This document shows, one piece after another, positions 21,054 to 39,938 of a DNA stretch of 64,000 nucleotides. The notes under the pieces were generated by a model, which saw only the letters and a program-made list of their open reading frames with translations, searched no databases and was not told the DNA's origin. Made by a program: the position numbers and the translations under genes. The stretch comes from Akebia trifoliata (Eukaryota > Streptophyta > Magnoliopsida > Ranunculales > Lardizabalaceae). Where the stretch lies: the NCBI GenBank assembly GCA_017979445.1, contig CM030709.1, forward strand, positions 744,001-808,000, written 5' to 3'. How positions within the stretch are numbered: position 1 is the first letter of the stretch; every line of letters begins with the position of its first letter.

Positions 21054-21824
21054 ACCAAAAGCAACACCAGTACTAGCTAATCCTTTACTTAGGACCCCCC
21101 ACCACCCCCTCTACCTATACCCTTGGTTACTATTTTGTTGTCACTTTCACTTTGGTACCCTTCTTTTCGAACACACCTATATACCAAAAATTAAGCAGAT
21201 ATCTCTTTGGATTCAGTACATCTCTCTGGAATATTCTTCATTTTTTGCCCTAAAGTTCCATCAAGGGAAAAAAGAAGAACTTCCCCTCTCTCTATCTCTC
21301 TTAGTTGCACCTTTGGATAGTTGGATATTTCCAACCTCTTTTATTTCTTATGTCTTCTTTAAGAGAAGTGCAACCTAAAAAGCCAAAGCCAAACATATTG
21401 GCCAAAGGAAATCAAAATTCTTTGTAGACCAATTTATGAAGAACATGCAGAGCAGTCTTGGTCATCCATGATTTTCATGCCAGTTTTTTTTTTTCTGTGG
21501 TGTGACACGTGGGAGTTGGATGAGTTTGAAACGCGGATTCTTTGCATTGGCGGCGTATTTTGGTTGACCGAATTCAGTCCTAGGGTTCCCTACGTGTTGT
21601 CTGTGCTCTTTAAAGAATCTGGATGTCGTCTATAATATTAAAGCTATGGTTGTCTCACCATGAACATGAAGAGTCTGAGAATGAGATGTAATGGAAAAAA
21701 GCTGCAACAAATTGCCCTAGGTTATTTGTCAAATTACTTCAATACCTCATGAAGAAATGCTAAGCATTTGATAAGATTGTTTAACTCTGTGTTTTGACTA
21801 AAAATGAAATGGCCTTAACCTTTA
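21054..21824. other. Intergenic region without recognised genes
   Basis: Mixed, CT-rich then AT-rich sequence. I see nothing I can support. Confidence 0.35.
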
Positions 21825-22013
21825 GAATAATGATTTTTTGACGCCACCTCTCCTGACATGGCATGTGTTAGAACAATAGAATTTTTTTCTCGGGATACAC
21901 AATTGCACATATTAATGGGGATGTATAGTTGTGTATCCCAAGAGAAAAATCTATGGTTCTTGCCCATGCCACGGGAGGGGGCATGTGTAGGGGGCATCAG
22001 AAAATCATGACTC
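21825..22013. mobile_element. MULE-type MITE (GACGCCNCC subfamily)
   Basis: The ends are GAATAATGATTTTTTGACG and complement GAGTCATGATTTTCTGATG. The flanks TAACCTTTA (21816-21824) and TAAACTTTA (22014-22022) agree at 8 of 9. It has the inner GGGATACAC/GTGTATCCC pair. Confidence 0.85.
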
Positions 22014-22079
22014 TAAACTTTAACAAAAGTTGGTGTGGCAATAACAACTCTCAACTTTAATGGACTTTCGAACATGAGT

Positions 22080-22290
22080 AAGTCATGCTAATGTTATCTC
22101 TGGGTCAGGCGTTGATGAGCATATTGAACTATCCATGTGACTGAGAGCCCTCAAAGCCCAGGCATAACGATGCAATTATCAAGGGTGTGCTCTACCACTT
22201 AGCTAATAGCCCGTCGTGCAAGCCTCTCACTAGGGGCCCGTTATGCTAAAAGCGAGAGAAACCCCATCCCTCTCTCTCCTTTTTGCGAAT
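22080..22290 (-). other. Nuclear plastid DNA insertion (NUPT): 16S rRNA-trnI spacer plus trnI-GAU 5' exon and intron start
   Basis: On the minus strand the sequence runs from the plastid spacer (GTTTCTCTCGCTTTTAGCAT) through the trnI-GAU 5' exon (GGGCTATTAGCTAAGTGG, then GTAGAGCACACCC) into the group II intron (CTGGGCTTTGAGGGCTCTC, then GTCACATGGATAGTTCAAT). Compared with my memory of the plastid sequence, many differences are C-to-T or G-to-A, typical of methylated nuclear copies, and about 17 bp are missing near 22098. The tRNA is incomplete (no 3' exon), so it is non-functional. Confidence 0.88.
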
Positions 22291-23368
22291 TGAAACAATT
22301 TGAATTGTCAATAATACCCCTTGAAAACTGCCCAACTCAACTCATGTTTACATCATCTTGTTCTAATCTTGAGTTCTTTAGATTGAAGGGTATTATTGTA
22401 TTGAATGAAAGAACAATACATGTACAGTTGGGAGGTCAATGACCTTGCCAGCTACTTATACATATTTCTAAGACGTAGGGTTTTCTTGGCGTGTGGAGTT
22501 CAACCAGGTGAGAGAGGGGGAAAAGAATTCCTTCTATTAAAAAATGAGAACTACAACCCCTTAGCCATCTCCCATCTTCCCTTTTGTTTTAATAAATATA
22601 TAATATTATACTTTCTCTACATCTCTTATTTTATTAAGTCTCTCTCTTTTGATTGGCCTATAGAAATGTCATACAATTTGGTCTCACGTCTTGATTGCTT
22701 GTAAAAGTCGCAAATTAGCTTGTCTTTACTCAACTTTTGTCCAAAGGGCACACATCTAAAGAATTTTAATCTTCATTCTCCCTCCCGCATCTCAACTTTT
22801 GTTCCCTTTATGCAACCAAAGGAGGGTTTTAAAATATAAGGTGTGACTTTAGATATACCCTTCACATTTTGGTGGATATCTAATTTCCTCCTTGTATTTT
22901 CAAACTGATGATATACTCCTTGACATCCATCTTCTTTGAAAGACTAAGTGAAAATGATCACAATACCCTCATCTTCAACTTCCATCCAAATATCCTTGTT
23001 TATTTTATTATGTTTTCCTCTCAAAAGCAGTCATCTACAACCTCTTCCGTAAAATGATTTTAGTGCTCTCTGCAACCTCAAGCCAAAAAGCTTCAAGTGT
23101 TCTCCAAAAAATGTCTTCATCAACCTTTATGATAAATTATAAATAAAAAAAATTTCTATCTTATTATTGAGGTTTGAAGGAAAAATAAAAATCAAGGGTA
23201 TTTGACTTGATCAAGTTGAAGATAAGACCATCTTCTCTTAATATCTCAAAAAGTCCAAGGTCAATGGGTATGTTATTAATTTGAAAACCTGTGGAGTAAA
23301 TAAAATATTCACCAAAATGTCGGTTATATTAAAATCACTTCAACATAAAGGAAGTCGTTTAAAAAAAA
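22291..23368. other. Intergenic region without recognised genes
   Basis: AT-rich DNA. The open frame at 22405-22704 has no family features. Nothing else seen. Confidence 0.35.
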
Positions 23369-23599
23369 GGGTCGTCGTAATATGACTCGCCAGGTGTCAT
23401 ACTCAAATGACTCCCTAATGTGATAAGCTTGGGTACTGTAGGTTTGTATGCCTTGGGATACACGATTGTACTTCCCCATAAAAAAGTGTATTCCGAGGAA
23501 ATTGTATATCTTGAACAGTACATATCTACAATTCTTGAACTTATCCATGTCATGGAATCATTTGAGTATGCCACCTGGCGAGTCACATTATCATGACCC
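23369..23599. mobile_element. MULE-type MITE (GGCATACTCAA subfamily)
   Basis: The ends are GGGTCGTCGTAATATGACT and complement GGGTCATGATAATGTGACT, with arms matching the copies at 18740 and 18994. The target duplication is not clear in the A/T-rich flanks. Confidence 0.75.
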
Positions 23600-25544
23600 T
23601 AATAATTTTTTAATTTTTTTTTGTTTTTGATTAATTCAAGTTAGAGGAGAGATGGGTGGTGTTATTTATGTATTTCGTACACCTAAAGAGGCTGACTTCA
23701 TTAAATTGAAGAAGTTATAGATAATTATGGTATGAGGGGTTTGGTGGTCTTAAATTCTTAATTAATACGGACTTCATTTAATTCAAGCTTGTATCGAGCT
23801 TTGCAGTGCATGTGAAGAGATGAATCCCGAGGCCCAATTTGTTTATTTATTATTTGTTTACAGGGTAAATTAGGATCACCATCTTTTGTAAAGGGTGAAC
23901 ATTGCAATCTCACGTAAATCAGCAAAATTGCTATTTTCATTAACAAATAATGTTCGGTGTTCTTCCCACTAAAAATGCCTCAATGAGTAACTTCATAATG
24001 TCGAAGCTATATATTTCTTGTTAGATTTAAAATCACAGAAAAAAGTTATATTAAAAATGTTAAATTTAAATAATAAATAATAATAAATCAAATTAATCGA
24101 TCATTAGTAACCAACCATGCATGTAAAATTATTAGATCTTCTAAGTAGAAACCCCCATTAAGTTGAATGTTTCGTAAAGATTTAGTGAAGATCCTTCGTT
24201 GGGATTTGGGGGCTTCGGTTAGGATTGCTAGATTCTGATTTTGGACTTGACTTTCAGAATCTCATTTGGGCACACTTTTTTCAGAATCTAGAATCATACT
24301 CTCTTTCTGTCAACCTTGTTTCTAAGTTTGGATATGAAATACTCACAAAATATACATAAACCATATTCCAAATTGCAAGAAACAGATTATGACTCTTTAT
24401 GATTTAATTTTCTTCATTTTTTATTCTAATTATGGGAGAAATGTTTTAATAATATAAATAAAACAATAATGTCAAATTTTAGAATCAGATAATGGTCAAA
24501 ACAAAATTCTAGACTACGAAACACCCCCAACAGCCAATTACAATTGTTTTTATAAATGATTATTACTGTAAATTCTTAAATCATATCACATCAACAAACA
24601 ACCCTATACAGAAGTTCATCCAAAATATTAAAAAAAAAAAGGATGAAATGAAGTACATCTTGACACAAAATGTGGGGTTTGAACTACGGCCCCAAAGTAC
24701 ATTATTTGTTTTTTTAAAGACAACTGAAGAACATACGTAACGCGGTATGCTTCAAGGGAGTGAAGTTGGATGTCACATGCATTTAATAAATCAAGACACA
24801 TAAAACTATAAAAAAGATGGCGCCAACCATGTGATACTGATTGTTTAAGTGCTTGCCAAGTGATACTAAATTGGTTTTCTTTGATGGTTTGAAGTTAGAC
24901 ACCGCAAAGGGTTTAATTTACAATTTTAGAAATTTAAGTTCACTACAATCTTGACCTATGGTGCCCTTAATTGCCTACTCAATGGGTCAGTTAAGCCCGT
25001 AATGGATTTGGATGAACAATTTTAATTCCCAGAGAAAGTATACAAATTATATTATATATTTTATTTTAATGTATAAAAATTATTTATATTTTGTATATCA
25101 AATAGGATTTGATCCGGTCTGGACACAGTGTCTGATTGTTATTTGATAGAGTATGGATCCTATATTAAGATTCGACAAAAAAACCTGAACCGATTTTATT
25201 GAATCAGTTTGTGTTTGATCCGATACTTTTCGGACTAGTCCCAAATCCATGTGGCAGCATAATTTTGGCCTACTATAACAAGAGAGCATCTCCACTCGTT
25301 AGCAAATTTTATAATGGGCAACCAACGAATTCAACATGATCATCCCCTCTAAATATAAGTTGACTGATCCTGTAAAATAATACCTTCACCTAACCTAATG
25401 TTGAATTAATTATAAAATAACTAATCTTTCAAGAACTGTACAGAAAATTATAGAGCCGAATTGGCACTTGGAACCTTGCTCCGTACTCCAGCTACCGCCT
25501 TTATCAGTTCTTTTACAAATATGTATCGTGGTTGCACCATGTGT
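23600..25544. other. Intergenic region without recognised genes
   Basis: AT-rich sequence with scattered short open frames lacking family features. No tandem array or RNA gene is seen. Confidence 0.35.
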
Positions 25545-26065
25545 GGCTGGCCCGAGCGCAATCTGAGCTCAACCTGATTGATGGGCGAGCCTGGGCTGAG
25601 TTATGTATAGAACATAGTTGAGCTTGGGTTAGAATGACTTCGCCATCCTTATTTTGGATTGAGCTTGGGCAACCTAGCTCAACCTGAACTTGAGACCGTA
25701 TAATAATATATAAATATTTCTATTTTTATAGAAAAAAATAATTGAGGGCATTTTTGGTAGGAAAAACTTTTCATGGTGTATTTAATACATCTTAAGATGT
25801 GCCCTTAGGGCACATGCTAACAAATCCAATTTTTATTTATATTAATTAATTGTACTTCTTGACTAAGATATAAAATATCTTTACTAATCAAAACAAAACT
25901 AGGCTTGTTTGACGATCCCAACTCAACCCACCTAAAACTACTTAACTTAGGCTAACCCAAGCTCAACTCAATTTTAGAAGCTCAAGCTCAGGTTGAACTT
26001 AGATTAATGAGCTCAGGCTTAACGCTCAGGTTGAGGTTTCAGCCACTTGAGTTGAGCTTGAGTCT
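25545..26065. repeat. Inverted GAGCTTGGGC / CTCAACC repeat region
   Basis: The left part carries GAGCTCAACCTGATTG and GAGCTTGGGTTAG. The right part carries mirrored forms (CCCAAGCTCAACTCA, AGCTCAGGTTGAAC). It contains half of a TGTGCCCTTAGGGCACA-type MITE at about 25760-25825. Probably an old DNA transposon remnant. Confidence 0.4.
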
Positions 26066-26087
26066 ATCCTCCAACACACCCAGGTTA

Positions 26088-26364
26088 CACAAAGTGAAAA
26101 TTGGAAAATTCAACAAAAAAAATTATCGGGCCAGGGCCCATGAATTTTAGAAATTGAATTTTGACCGTCTAGGACCATTGAAATTCTTGATGTTCTCAGA
26201 TTTGAAGGCTTAGAGCTATCGAATTTCTCCCATCCTTCATTAATTTGACAGTCTCGACCTGTCGAAAAAAAGAATTTGACAATGAAAAATTTGACCCATT
26301 GGCCCATTGAATTTTATGAAATTTGATACTAGGGCCATCGAATTTGGGCTTTTTTCACATTGTG
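26088..26364. mobile_element. CACTA-like MITE, copy 1
   Basis: It begins CACAAAGTGAAAA and ends TTTTTTCACATTGTG. The interior is shared with 36203-36491 (GCCCATGAATTTTAGAAAT, AATTTGACAGTCTCGAC). The 3-bp flanks are TTA and TTT. Confidence 0.55.
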
Positions 26365-27542
26365 TTTACAATTGCCATTCCAGGTTGATGAGATTTGATA
26401 ACCTCAAATCTTGGGTTATAATTTCTATGAAAGATCCAATGATTTGTTTTCTTAGGGATCAGATGGTTTTGAAAATAACTAAGAAATATGTTCTCACCTT
26501 GGGACAGTTAGAGTCGAATGAAGTTGGACACAAATATTTATTTAGACAATAATGCCATATTTGTTTGTCTCAAATCTTGTCCAACTTTGATGTCCCTGAT
26601 TTCCACTAACTGAAGACATGACGAAAGCCCAATATGATACCGACACTGTTGGTCTAATGGGAAAGACCATAAATTTGGATCGATATCGATTTATAAATGT
26701 CAGTATTATATATTCTAGACCTCAAGCATCATAAAAGATAAGCAAAATAAATAAATTATTGGGCTTGGCACCCTGATGTCTACCCTAACTATCACGCAAT
26801 TCTTCACTCTTCTAATAAAACCTCTTCTGGGCCCTATTTTTAGATTGTTTTTTAACGCATGCACACTTTGTTGTTATAGCATCTGGGCCATATAAATCAA
26901 CATTAGACCTAAATTTAAGGCCCGTTAATTATTGGTTTCATATCCGGTTTCCATTACTCAAATCAAACAGAAAAACTTCTATCTAGAAAGAATACCCCAT
27001 TGATTTTGAGAAGATTTAAGGACGAGAGTATTGAAGATCTAGGTGCGATCAACTCCGTTGGCATTCAATCAAGATGAGTCGATTATGAAGTTAACCATTT
27101 TTTATTATTTCGTAGCCTAGTGACCGCGTTTCTGCTTTGGGTGATTGACCAAAAGATTAACATGTTATACCACTAAATAGGGGTCCATGATGTGGTGAAA
27201 GAGATTGGACTTTATAGGCCAAGAGTCCAGGTTCACTTGTGTGTCCCTTGTCCAATTACTTCTTGTGGGTTTTTCCTCTCTTGCTCTCGTGTCTTTTCTA
27301 TTTGTTATATTTCTAATTACCATTAGCTTGTTTGAGGTTGAAGTTAAAGCAACTCCATCCTCTTCTACCTAACTCATCCATCCACATCAACACGTTCTTA
27401 TCAATCTTTCATGGTTCTACAAGTCACCATAGGGGGAGTTAATACTCTAGTTAAGCCATTTATAACTTTTTTGGAATTCCTTGGCTGCGGCCTAAAAAAT
27501 AAAGAAAAAAGAGCACTACGAGATAAGCATTAAGCAATAGTT
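26365..27542. other. Intergenic region without recognised genes
   Basis: AT-rich sequence with no recognised gene or repeat. Confidence 0.35.
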
Positions 27543-27712
27543 ACGCAGGACAAGGAGAAGGACATCATCTATGTGACCCATCCAAAGAGATGAAGCCATT
27601 GAATCAAGGGCACTCTTTACTTGTAGCACGCAAGACAAGGAGAAGGACATCATCTATGTGACCCATCCAAAGAGATGAAGCCATTGAATCAAGGGCACCC
27701 TTTACTTGTAGC
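27543..27712. repeat. 85-bp tandem duplication
   Basis: 27543-27627 and 27628-27712 are nearly identical (both contain ACAAGGAGAAGGACATCATC), with two substitutions. Confidence 0.9.
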
Positions 27713-27755
27713 ACCCTGGCGTGATTGTTAAAAGAGTGTCACATAGTTCCTCGTG

Positions 27756-28432
27756 GAAGGGTATCTTTCTAAATAGTCCCTAAGTTTTCAGTAGTTGCTT
27801 GGCAGGACATGTAGTAAATTTTTTTCTTTCTATATGGTCTATGGACCTCATCTACCACATTTTTCACGATTGAATTCCCTAACCGTTTGAACTCATCGTT
27901 TTCATCCAAAAATTGGATTTTTGACATCTCAATCAAGTTTCAGAGACTCCATTCCATTATAAGCCATTTTCAAAGGGTTTTTTTTTAAAACATTTTCAAA
28001 CATTTTTTTTTCAAACATTTTGAAGATGTATGTAAAAATTAGGGGTTATTCACTTTTTTTTTAAGTATTTGGATGAAAATCGATCAAGAATAATTTTTTT
28101 GGGTTGAAAAATTATTTAGACAAGTCATTAACTCAAGTTTTTAGTCGATCTTTCCATGTATTTTAGTTGAAAAAACTAGAAAACTAAAAATGAGTGAACT
28201 TTTCCAGTGTCGAGTCACCACTTTTTTTAAAAAAATTGGTGAACTCGATAGTATATAGTAGTGAGTTCGATAGTAAAATTTTTGAACTCGACACTAAATA
28301 AAAAAGAATCGAGTTCGACAGTAAAATTTGTGAACTTGACAGTACGAGGGACAATTTAGAAAGAAAAAATTTGCTAAATGTCCTATTAAGCTACTGCGCA
28401 AAACTTAGGGACTATTTAGAAAGAAACCCTTC
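27756..28432. mobile_element. Foldback element sharing ends with the 15.8-16.9 kb element
   Basis: The left end GAAGGGTATCTTTCTAAATA with AGTCCCTAAGTTTT is mirrored at the right by AAAACTTAGGGACTATTTAG and AAGAAACCCTTC. About 677 bp, non-coding. The terminal AAATAGTCCCTAAGTTTT motif is also in 15811-16860, so they form one family. Confidence 0.6.
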
Positions 28433-29059
28433 TGCATCCTTTAAGTAATTCCTCCCCCCCTCCCTTTAAAAAAAAAAAAAAAATCTTATCTAGGAGCCCT
28501 AGATGGCTGATATGGTAGTTTTTTTTAGACATAGCTTTCTCTTGACCCTCTAGAAAGTGCCACTAGGGACCCACTACCCCTCTCCATCTAGAAGAGAAGA
28601 ATTTTGCAATGTACTTCGAGAAATAATTTTGTCCCAAATTGCCAGCCAAAGAAGTTCTTTTAATTTTTTTTCTCATCCACTCTAATTTTATAGAGAAACA
28701 GACTGAAAAAAGAGTACATATAGATCTGTGTGGTTGAGAAAACCCATCAAGGGCAAGGAAAATTCAAAGAAGCCAAAGTAAATGAAAATGAACAAAACTA
28801 TATATTACCAACTCACAATCCAAACCTAAATTTTGAAGAAAACCACCCCCTTACTTACACTTGTTGAATTCCTTCTCTTGATTTTCCAAGAGAAATTTAA
28901 GAGTGAAAGCAATCAAGTACAACAACATAATATAGTACTCAAAATAAATATGAAAAAAGAAACATCACTAACAAAAAGGCCTATAAACACTCATACTAAG
29001 AAAGATAAGATTAGGCAAGAATCCATTTGGACTAATTTAAATCCAAACAGAAATCATCC
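28433..29059. other. Intergenic sequence and 3' flank of peroxidase A
   Basis: AT-rich DNA with homopolymer runs. The part next to 29060 is the likely 3' UTR of the minus-strand peroxidase gene. Confidence 0.4.
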
Positions 29060-32141
<3,082 letters not shown>

Positions 32142-32219
32142 TGCTTGGTAGTAGTAATTAAAAGTAAATAAAAATATTGGAGAGTGTGGTGAGAACAAAT
32201 TGTGAGGAAGTTAGTAGAG

Positions 32220-32228
32220 TTATATATA
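32220..32228 (-). promoter_or_regulatory. TATA box of peroxidase A
   Basis: The complement reads CTATATATAA, about 80 nt upstream of the start codon, a normal distance for a plant gene with a short leader. Confidence 0.65.
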
Positions 32229-32688
32229 GGGCTTCTAAGGGTATATGGGGCCGGGCAGCCCACCTAATCCCAATGACCATTGCATGGCATTTAACGATTT
32301 TACATGCATCCACGTTTTTTACGAAAGAAAAATTGTTTGATTGATTGATTGATTACTGTATAAAAAGCCATAAATCCACGTATGTGATTGGAACTGGTTA
32401 ACTACAGAAACTGTGACGTGGCAGCTATGGATTTCTAAATATGTAGCCATCAACACAATCTTAATTTTGATTAGAAAGAGAGAGGATTGACGAGAGCTGC
32501 CATCTGTTGAATAAAGCCAACACCACATAGTGTAAACTTTAAAAAAGATATCTATCTGATCTATTACTACTGAGAGAGGCAGTCTTTCAAAATGGTTGAT
32601 TAGTGGTGGAAGCCGCCCACTTTTTTTTTATTTTTTATTCTTCTTTGACTTTAACCTCACTGCATTAGAATTTATTTTAAATATGTTT

Positions 32689-36199
<3,511 letters not shown>

Positions 36200-36202
36200 G
36201 AT

Positions 36203-36491
36203 CACTACATGAAAACTGGAAATTTCAATTGGAAAAATCGATAGGTCAAGGCCCATGAATTTTAGAAATCAAAATTCAACGGTCTAGGGCTGTTGTAACT
36301 TGTGATGTTCCCTATATTCAACAGTTTAGAGCTGTCGAAGTTATCCCATCCTCCATTAATTTGATGATTTCGATTTGTCGAAAGAAAAAAAAAAACAAAA
36401 TTGACAATAAAAACTTTGATGTCATGATCCGTCAAATTTTACGAAATTCGACAGGCTTGTACCATCGAATATGAGCTTTTTTCACATTGTG
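36203..36491. mobile_element. CACTA-like MITE, copy 2, with 3-bp target duplication
   Basis: 289 bp beginning CACTACATGAAAA and ending TTTTTTCACATTGTG. GAT flanks both sides (36200-36202 and 36492-36494), as expected for CACTA elements. The interior matches 26088-26364. Confidence 0.65.
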
Positions 36492-37329
36492 GATTTAAGT
36501 TAGAACTCCCGTGCTTGGGCTCGTGAGAATTCCAAGGTTGGCATCTAAAAATGGTAGCCTCACATACACGTGGAACGAACTTCTCTACCTTATGAATACG
36601 TTGAAGGTGAATCCAAATCCATTATGAGAAAAATAGATCATATCCACGGTCAGTGTGGCACAATGAATTTCATGTTTTCTAATGATTTTAGAAACTTGAA
36701 TATCCATCAAATAAAAGGAAAACCAATGATAAGAGGAATCACAGGAACATTAGACTTTTGAATTGGAAAATACGCTTGAAGGGAATTAGAAGGTAAGCTT
36801 GATGGGTACGAAATCTAGTAGTACAGAAACTCTAGGCCCTCTTGCTCTCATCTATAAAAGAGGAACGATGGTTCCTTATGAAGTAGCCAAGTAATCGATT
36901 TTCAATGGTTCCCACACCAATTCTTTATTGAATTTTACATATTACAGAACATTTAGATATTGATTTTCACCGCCAGTAACCGTACCTAGCCGTTCCATTA
37001 GAGAGAGCGAGAGAGAGATCGAAGAAGGTGAGTCTAGATCAAGGTTGATTCAAACACAGGCAGATTTATTATGGATTATTTGATTTAGTCATTGACCTTC
37101 AATGGCGAAAGGTAGACTCTAATCTTCCTTTAATTATAAGATATAATTGATGTAATCTTTGGAGTTGGATTAGATTCAATGATCCTAAGAGAAGTATTGA
37201 GGTTCTGATTTTGCTTTTCTTCCTTGTTAATCATGACGTTGATATTGAATGGTTAATTAAAGTTTAGACCATCAATCTAGTGGTAAGAATTTACTCATTA
37301 GGATGGCTTTTGGAATATAGATCATGATT

Positions 37330-37560
37330 TTAAAACTTGGTTTTGCGTCTCGTCTCGTCTCGTCTCGTCCATGCCAGATATCGAGTCGTCTTGAACGAGT
37401 TTTCCGATACATTTGAGATGTTTCATCCAAAAATTTTAAAAATGAACGTGAGGTTTTAACTCTCGTTCTAAAAATTGGCTTGTGCGTCCGTCTCGTTCAT
37501 GCATGATACTGAGACAATTCAGACGATACGCCTCGATCTCAAATGAGTTTTGAAACTATT
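37330..37560. repeat. GTCTCGTCTCG-rich inverted repeat
   Basis: It contains TCTCGTCTCGTCTCGTC and mirrored ATACTGAGACAATTC / GATATCGAGTCGTC motifs, and ends in GAGTTTTGAAACTATTA. Related to 6571-6988 and 63765-63870. Confidence 0.4.
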
Positions 37561-37852
37561 ATATTGATCCACTTTAGAGTTTGGAGTGAGCCAAATGTTT
37601 GTGATAGTGTAACCAAAAGGTACTCCAACGTGCAAATTAAAATTTGAGATAATTGAAGGGAATTTTTTACAAGAAAGGACACGTTTAATTACCTTCAAAT
37701 GTGCCCCCCCCCCCCTCCCCCTCTTTATAGTTGTCTTAGTCAGAAGATTATTAAAATTATTATCTTTTTCTATCAATTTCTCAATGTGGACACCCACCGC
37801 TCAACCATTTTAATTAGATAACTGTTATAAGAATTAATTGAGTGAAAATGCC

Positions 37853-38327
37853 AACTAAGATTTGTATCAGTTTCATCATCATAATCATCTATGTCGTTCA
37901 AGAGTGATGTCCAGATTGTACCTCATATCTCACTTTCCTGACGTGGAAGTGTGTAAAGATCTTAAATGCTCTTTCACTAAAGCATTATTCTAATCTCATT
38001 ATACATCCAAGTCTCATCTCAATTCATGAGTTGGGGTCGGCTAAATTTCTCCATTCATTTTTATCTAGAGTCATGTTTTTTATTTTATTGAAAATATATT
38101 CATATACATTTTCACTATGTCATCAATCCGTCCTCTGTTATTAAAAGACTTGTATGTATTTGTGAAGTACAAATTAGAGTATTTTTTTAGTGTTACTATT
38201 GCCACAGCAACTTTTACTAATGCCACACCAATTCCTATGTAAATTATCGAAGAACTGCACACAATTGATGTGTCGTTAGCAAAAGTTGGCACTACAATAA
38301 TAAAACTCTCTCTCTCTCTCTCTCTCT
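37853..38327. repeat. Tandem duplication unit A (first copy)
   Basis: About 475 bp closely matching 41479-41970 (for example TGTACCTCATATCTCACTTT and CACTATGTCATCAATCCGTC). It ends in a (CT)n tract, immediately followed by palindromic element P8. Confidence 0.85.
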
Positions 38328-38701
38328 AGGGCGGATCAAGGGACATATGTAAAAATAATGATTGTTCAAAATATGAGTTAGAGATTTTGGATTGAGCTGA
38401 ATTTTTGTGAGGATGTTCTCTATGATGAGAAGATCATCCTCACTAAGAATCAGCTCAATCTGAATTTTTAAATCCATCAAAAGTGATTTACAAATTATTG
38501 GTAAAAAATCGACGATCCACATTTTCAATCACTTTTGATGGGTTAGAAGTTTCAGATTGGACTGATTTTTTTTTTAAGGACGATCTTCTCATCATAAAGA
38601 TCATCATCACAAAAAATCAGCCCAATCCAAAACCTTTAACCTATATTTTGAATTTGTTTTATTATTACATTGTTTTTGCATATGTCCCTTGATCCTGACC
38701 C
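38328..38701. mobile_element. TA-tract double-hairpin element P8
   Basis: 374 bp. Class II ends: AGGGCGGATCAAGGGACATA, mirrored by TATGTCCCTTGATCCTGACC. Its left flank is a (CT)n tract and its right flank (TA)n. The core (CGACGATCCAC) is inverted and diverged. Confidence 0.85.
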
Positions 38702-38736
<35 letters not shown>

Positions 38737-38759
38737 ATATTATATATATATATATATAT

Positions 38760-39125
38760 GGGTCCCGTTCAGCAACAAACATTTTGGCAAAACATTTTTC
38801 AAAACATGGGTTAGAGGTTTTGGAATGGGCTGATTTTTGGTGAGGATGATTTCTACGGTGAGGAGATCATCCTCACAAAAAATCAGCTCATTCCAAAACT
38901 TTTAGCCCCAGTTTACAAGTAGAAAAATCGTGGACCGTCCATTTTTTGTTAACCATTTTTGATGGGGTTAAAAGTTTTTGAATGGACTGATTTTTGGTGA
39001 TGATAATCTCCTCGCCGTAGAGATCATCCTCACCAAAAATCAGCTCATTCCAAGACCTCTAACCCATGTTTTGAAAAATGTTTTGCCAAAATGTTTGTCA
39101 AAATGTTTGTTGCTGAACATTTCCC
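38760..39125. mobile_element. TA-tract double-hairpin element P9
   Basis: 366 bp between (TA)n tracts. Class I ends: GGGTCCCGTTCAGCAACAAA at the left, complement GGGAAATGTTCAGCAACAAA at the right. Core GTGGACCGTCC forward. A representative full-length copy. Confidence 0.9.
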
Positions 39126-39142
39126 ATATATATATATATATA

Positions 39143-39520
39143 GGGAAATGTTCAGCAACAAACATTTTGACAAACATTTTGGCAAAACATTTTTCAAAAC
39201 ATGGGTTAGAGGTCTTGGAATGGGCTGATTTTTAGTGAGGATGATCTCTACAGTGAGGAGATCATCATCACCAAAACTCAGCCCATTCCAAAACTTCTAA
39301 CCCCATCAAAAATAGTTTACAAAAAATGGACGGTCCACGATTTTTCAACTTGTAAACTGGGGCTAGAAGTTTTGGATTGGGCTGATTTTTGGTGATGATG
39401 ATCTCCTCATCGTAGAGATCATCCTCACCAAAAATCAGCCCATTCCAAAACCTCTAACCCATGTTTTGAAAAATGTTTTGCCAAAATGTTTGTCAAAATG
39501 TTTGTTGCTGAACATTTCTC
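39143..39520. mobile_element. TA-tract double-hairpin element P10
   Basis: 378 bp between (TA)n tracts. Class I ends: GGGAAATGTTCAGCAACAAA on the left, mirrored on the right. The core is inverted (GGACGGTCCAC), so it is essentially P9 in reverse orientation, 17 bp away. Confidence 0.9.
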
Positions 39521-39544
39521 ATATATATATATATATATATATAT

Positions 39545-39918
39545 GGGAGCAGTTAGGCAGCCTTAAAGTTTGCCAAGTTTTGTGCCAAACATTTTTTGTA
39601 AATCACTTTTGATGGGTTAGAAGTTTTGGAATAGGCTGATTTTTTGTGAGGATGATCTCTACGATGAAGAGATCATCCTCACAAAAAATCAGCTCATTTT
39701 GAAACTTTTAACCCTAGTTTACAAGTTGAAGAATCATGGACCATCCAATTTTTGTAAATCACTTTTGATGGGGTTAGAAGTTTTGGAATAAGCTGATTTT
39801 TGGTGAGGATGATCTCCTCACCGTAGAGATCATCCTCACCAAATCAACCCATTCCAAAACCTCTAACCCATGTTTTGAAAAATGTTTTGCCAAAATGTTT
39901 GTTGCTGAACGGGACCCC
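39545..39918. mobile_element. TA-tract double-hairpin element P11 with mismatched ends
   Basis: 374 bp. The left end is unique (GGGAGCAGTTAGGCAGCC), while the right end is class I (GTTGCTGAACGGGACCCC). The hairpins and a forward core (ATGGACCATCC) are conserved. The outer ends therefore do not pair. Confidence 0.85.
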
Positions 39919-39938
39919 ATATATATATATATATATAT

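Noticed and set aside
22200..22220. Functional tRNA gene
   Set aside because: Only the 5' exon of plastid trnI-GAU is present, with mutations and no 3' exon, so it is an organelle-derived relic.
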